In this document: piece by piece, positions 61,742-64,000 of the stretch
How positions within the stretch are numbered: the first letter of the stretch is position 1
Layout: every line of letters starts with the position of its first letter
Origin: Paenibacillus selenitireducens
GTDB taxonomy: Bacteria; Bacillota; Bacilli; Paenibacillales; Paenibacillaceae
Reading direction: 5' to 3'
NCBI RefSeq assembly: GCF_002021565.1
Contig: NZ_MSZX01000002.1
Location: 676,554-740,553, forward strand
DNA: 64,000 bases
Made by a program: the position numbers and the translations under genes
Notes under the pieces: model-generated
What the model saw: only the letters and a program-made list of their open reading frames with translations
What the model was told of the DNA's origin: nothing
Database searches by the model: none

Positions 61742-61789
61742 TATGACGATGAGAACTTATCGGTCATAGTAAGAACCTTGGAGGTCATA
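61742..61789 (+). promoter_or_regulatory. TetR operator region upstream of its own gene
   Basis: TATGACGAT (61742-61750) and ATCGGTCATA (61759-61768) are inverted with one extra base. The segment 61762-61786 repeats the GGTCAT-N2-TAAGAAC layout found before the MFS gene, with a second GGTCATA at 61783-61789. Confidence 0.6.
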
Positions 61790-61806
61790 GCGTAGGGGGC
61801 AGCATT

Positions 61807-62721
61807 ATGGAAGAGCATATGCCAGAGAAGAAGAAGCAAATCATGCTCTCAGCGATGAAATTATTCGCAACGAAGGGTTTCTCGCATACGACGATGCAGG
61901 AGGTAGCCTCCTTCTGCAAAATGTCGAAAGGAAGTGTCTATCAGTACTACAGTTCCAAAGATGAGCTGCTGCTGAACATTTTCATGTATCAATCCAAGCT
62001 GTTGGAAGATCGTATGCAAATCATGGAACGGGCAGGCGATCTTCATCCACGAGAACGGCTAATACGTAAAATCGAAGTTTATCTTAGCATATGGAACGAA
62101 CACCCTGAATTTATTAAAATGCAAATGCGGGATAATGCGGATCATGTAAATAAAGATATTCGTGAATTTATGTTTAAGATGAGCAAGGTTAATATCGATA
62201 TGCTTGTAGGAAGCCTGCGAGATATATACGGACAAGAATTTGAGCCTTATCTTTTGGATGGCGCATCTTTGCTTAGCAGCTTGGTATTCACCTATATGAG
62301 TTTTAAGCTATTAGATAACATTCCGATTCAGATAGAGGAGATTAGCAAGTATATCGTCGAAATCATGGATTACACGGCAGAGGGAATGATAAAGCATCGT
62401 CCAAGTCCATTGCTGAACGCGCGTATGTTCTCCTTCTTCGAGGGAGATGAAGTAAAGACGAAGCTCGTACATCCTCTTGTCCTCGTGAAGCAAATACGAG
62501 AGGCCGTGGAAGGAGCTTCGATCGAGAAGTCGAATAAGCAGGATATACTGGACTCTATCCTTGTGCTTGAAGAGGAATTACTACAAGTGCAGCCTCGCAA
62601 AGTCATTCTTTTAGGAATGCTGTCGAATATAAAGGAAGTTGCATCTTGGAGTTCATTGTATGAGCAGCTATGCCACGCTATTGATTCTACATTTAGATAT
62701 GCACCAGGCACTTTTCGTTGA
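61807..62721 (+). CDS. TetR/AcrR-family transcriptional regulator
   Basis: The 304-residue regulator has an N-terminal TetR helix-turn-helix (about 8-60; MLSAMKLFATKGFSHTTMQEVASFCKMSKGSVYQYYSSKDELL). The long all-helical ligand domain exceeds the common 190-210 residues by about 90. The extra C-terminal part (about 215-304) is helical and charged. It lies right behind the MFS pump, and both upstream regions share an operator block. A hydrophobic drug is the expected ligand. Confidence 0.9.
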   Translation: MEEHMPEKKKQIMLSAMKLFATKGFSHTTMQEVASFCKMSKGSVYQYYSSKDELLLNIFMYQSKLLEDRMQIMERAGDLHPRERLIRKIEVYLSIWNEHPEFIKMQMRDNADHVNKDIREFMFKMSKVNIDMLVGSLRDIYGQEFEPYLLDGASLLSSLVFTYMSFKLLDNIPIQIEEISKYIVEIMDYTAEGMIKHRPSPLLNARMFSFFEGDEVKTKLVHPLVLVKQIREAVEGASIEKSNKQDILDSILVLEEELLQVQPRKVILLGMLSNIKEVASWSSLYEQLCHAIDSTFRYAPGTFR

Positions 62722-62749
62722 GCATCCAACGGGAAGTGCTATTTTTTTT
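62708..62749 (+). terminator. Rho-independent terminator overlapping the TetR stop
   Basis: GCACTTTTCGTTG pairs with CCAACGGGAAGTGC with one mismatch; eight T follow. The left arm includes the last codons of the TetR gene. Confidence 0.93.
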
Positions 62750-62909
62750 CTCATCCTTCGAACGGACCGTGAATAGAGGTTTTTCTCATATCATCGATGT
62801 TAAAAATGGGATAGAAGGATGACTGTGTATTGATTTTACTCCTGTATCAAGTGTAAAGTTATGAAACAGTAACATACATTCTATAGATGTACCGAAGGAG
62901 GTTACCTAA

Positions 62910-63986
62910 ATGGAACCACGCATGCTCGTGTTCGTTGGATCTTATGCCGAAGCAGATGCTCCCGGCGTATATACGTATTCATTTGATGAGAAGTCTGGGG
63001 AGTTGACCAAGCTTGATGAAGTGTCGGGATTGAAAAATCCGACCTATTTAAATGTAGATATGGATCATCAGAAGCTATATGCAATAGCAGAAAATGTAAC
63101 GGAAGAGGGAACGAAGATCGGGGAGGCCGTCAGTTTCTCGATTGATACAGCCACTGGCAAGCTGAATGTTATGAATCGTGCGAAGACTCTTGATGCTCCG
63201 CAATGTCATATTCAGCGGGACAAGCATAGCCGCTATCTGATCGTATCCAGCTATCATGGAGGATGCGTTGGACTTGTCTCACTTGAAGCTGATGGACAAG
63301 TTGGAAAACAGCTCGATGTACAGCAGCACCACGGTCACGGGCCGCATCCGAATCAGAATCAACCGCATGTGCATTCGGCATTTTTCAGTCCGGATGAGCG
63401 TTACATCTATGTGTCCGATTTGGGCATTGATCGCGTGAAATGCTATACGATTGATTCAGATCGTAATATGCTTGTGCTGCAAGGAGAATCCGCGGTTCCA
63501 GCAGGTTCAGGCCCGCGGCATTTGACATTCCATCCGAATGGAAAATTCGCTTATGTTATTAACGAGCTTAGCTCATCCGTGAGCGTCTTCTCTTATCATT
63601 CGGCATCGGGTGAGCTTCGCTTGACCGAGACCGTGTCAACATTACCGGATGATTATGATGGCGACAATGGTTGCGCGGAGATTGCAATATCCGCTGATGG
63701 ACGCTACCTATATGGATCGAACCGCGGACATGACAGCATCGTCGTTTACGAAGTTCATCCAGACTTAGGTACATTGACGGTTATCCAGCATGTCTCGACC
63801 GAAGGTCGTCACCCGCGTCATTTCGCACTAACGCCAAGCGGGCAATATTTGCTCGCAGCGAATCGCGACACGAACAACATTGCCGTATTCCGCGTCGATA
63901 CATCGACAGGGAAGCTGAACTATACCGGACATTCTATTGAAATATCCAAGCCGGTATGTGTCCAGCCTGTGTATTGCAATGCTTAA
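62910..63986 (+). CDS. Lactonase family beta-propeller (6-phosphogluconolactonase-like, YkgB type)
   Basis: This 358-residue seven-bladed propeller has repeated blade motifs such as LTFHPNGKFAYVINELSSSVSVFSY and FALTPSGQYLLAANRDTNNIAVFRVD. It opens with LVFVGSYAEADAPGVYTYSFDE. QCHIQRDKHSRYLIVSSYHGG and GPRHLTFHP contain the conserved His and Arg residues of the family. Members hydrolyse 6-phosphogluconolactone or other sugar lactones. A His/Gln-rich loop lies near residue 140. A strong GAAGGAGG precedes the ATG. A sugar lactone from an oxidative route (such as fuconolactone) is conceivable, but the gene is far from that locus. Confidence 0.9.
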   Translation: MEPRMLVFVGSYAEADAPGVYTYSFDEKSGELTKLDEVSGLKNPTYLNVDMDHQKLYAIAENVTEEGTKIGEAVSFSIDTATGKLNVMNRAKTLDAPQCHIQRDKHSRYLIVSSYHGGCVGLVSLEADGQVGKQLDVQQHHGHGPHPNQNQPHVHSAFFSPDERYIYVSDLGIDRVKCYTIDSDRNMLVLQGESAVPAGSGPRHLTFHPNGKFAYVINELSSSVSVFSYHSASGELRLTETVSTLPDDYDGDNGCAEIAISADGRYLYGSNRGHDSIVVYEVHPDLGTLTVIQHVSTEGRHPRHFALTPSGQYLLAANRDTNNIAVFRVDTSTGKLNYTGHSIEISKPVCVQPVYCNA

Positions 63987-64000
63987 ATCTTTAGAAAACG

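Noticed and set aside
1-64000. CRISPR arrays, tRNA or rRNA genes, prophage or IS elements
   Set aside because: I looked for regularly spaced repeats, clover-leaf-like or rRNA sequence, and transposase or integrase motifs, and saw none.

Overview
The window looks like chromosomal DNA from a spore-forming Firmicute of the Paenibacillus type. The evidence is strong purine-rich Shine-Dalgarno (SD) sites, GTG and TTG starts, a Cse60-like spore protein, an SLH-domain surface protein, LplB/YtcP-type sugar permeases, and a YesM/YesN-type two-component pair. No rRNA, tRNA, CRISPR array, phage or insertion sequence was seen. The DNA is mostly sugar-uptake and sugar-degradation islands separated by regulators and drug-efflux genes.

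Layout. (1) 1-10944: a fucosylated-glycan locus. It has the tail of a GntR-type regulator, a promoter embedded in a long inverted repeat, two permeases, a lipoprotein binding protein, a second binding-protein-like polypeptide with no signal peptide, an SDR, an enolase-superfamily acid-sugar dehydratase, and two apparently cytoplasmic fucosidases (GH29, GH95). The likely logic is import of fucosylated oligosaccharide, removal of fucose inside the cell, and oxidation of the fucose without phosphorylation. (2) 12931-27911: a RpiR-type regulator, a 1551-residue SLH-anchored GHL10 protein, a metallophosphoesterase, a sugar ABC importer, a DUF4127 protein, NanE, a ROK kinase and an FAD oxidoreductase. 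A shared palindrome GGAATATTCC lies upstream of both transcription units. This is the best candidate for an undescribed system. I propose that it salvages an N-acetylmannosamine-containing glycan, possibly the cell's own secondary wall polysaccharide to which SLH domains bind. (3) 28017-49525: mixed genes. They include a Gre-like factor, an Eis-type acetyltransferase, an AI-2E family exporter, Cse60, a Gfo/Idh oxidoreductase, a MarR/MFS divergon, an AraC gene facing a decayed oxidoreductase and a ThuA gene, an oligo-1,6-glucosidase, YpsA, RhaD plus FucO, YbaK, a second AraC/MFS divergon, a cupin, another MFS pump, a DUF1259 protein and an SRPBCC protein with a truncated ArsR partner. (4) 50023-60095: a YesM/YesN two-component system, an LplB/YtcP/LplA-type importer and a secreted GH85 endo-beta-N-acetylglucosaminidase, forming a likely N-glycan acquisition locus. 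(5) 60321-63986: an MFS pump and a TetR regulator that share an operator sequence, followed by a lactonase-family beta-propeller.

Start codons were set from SD spacing where several were possible, so some CDS are shorter than the longest open frame. Specific substrates are inferences from gene families and gene context; no database search was possible.
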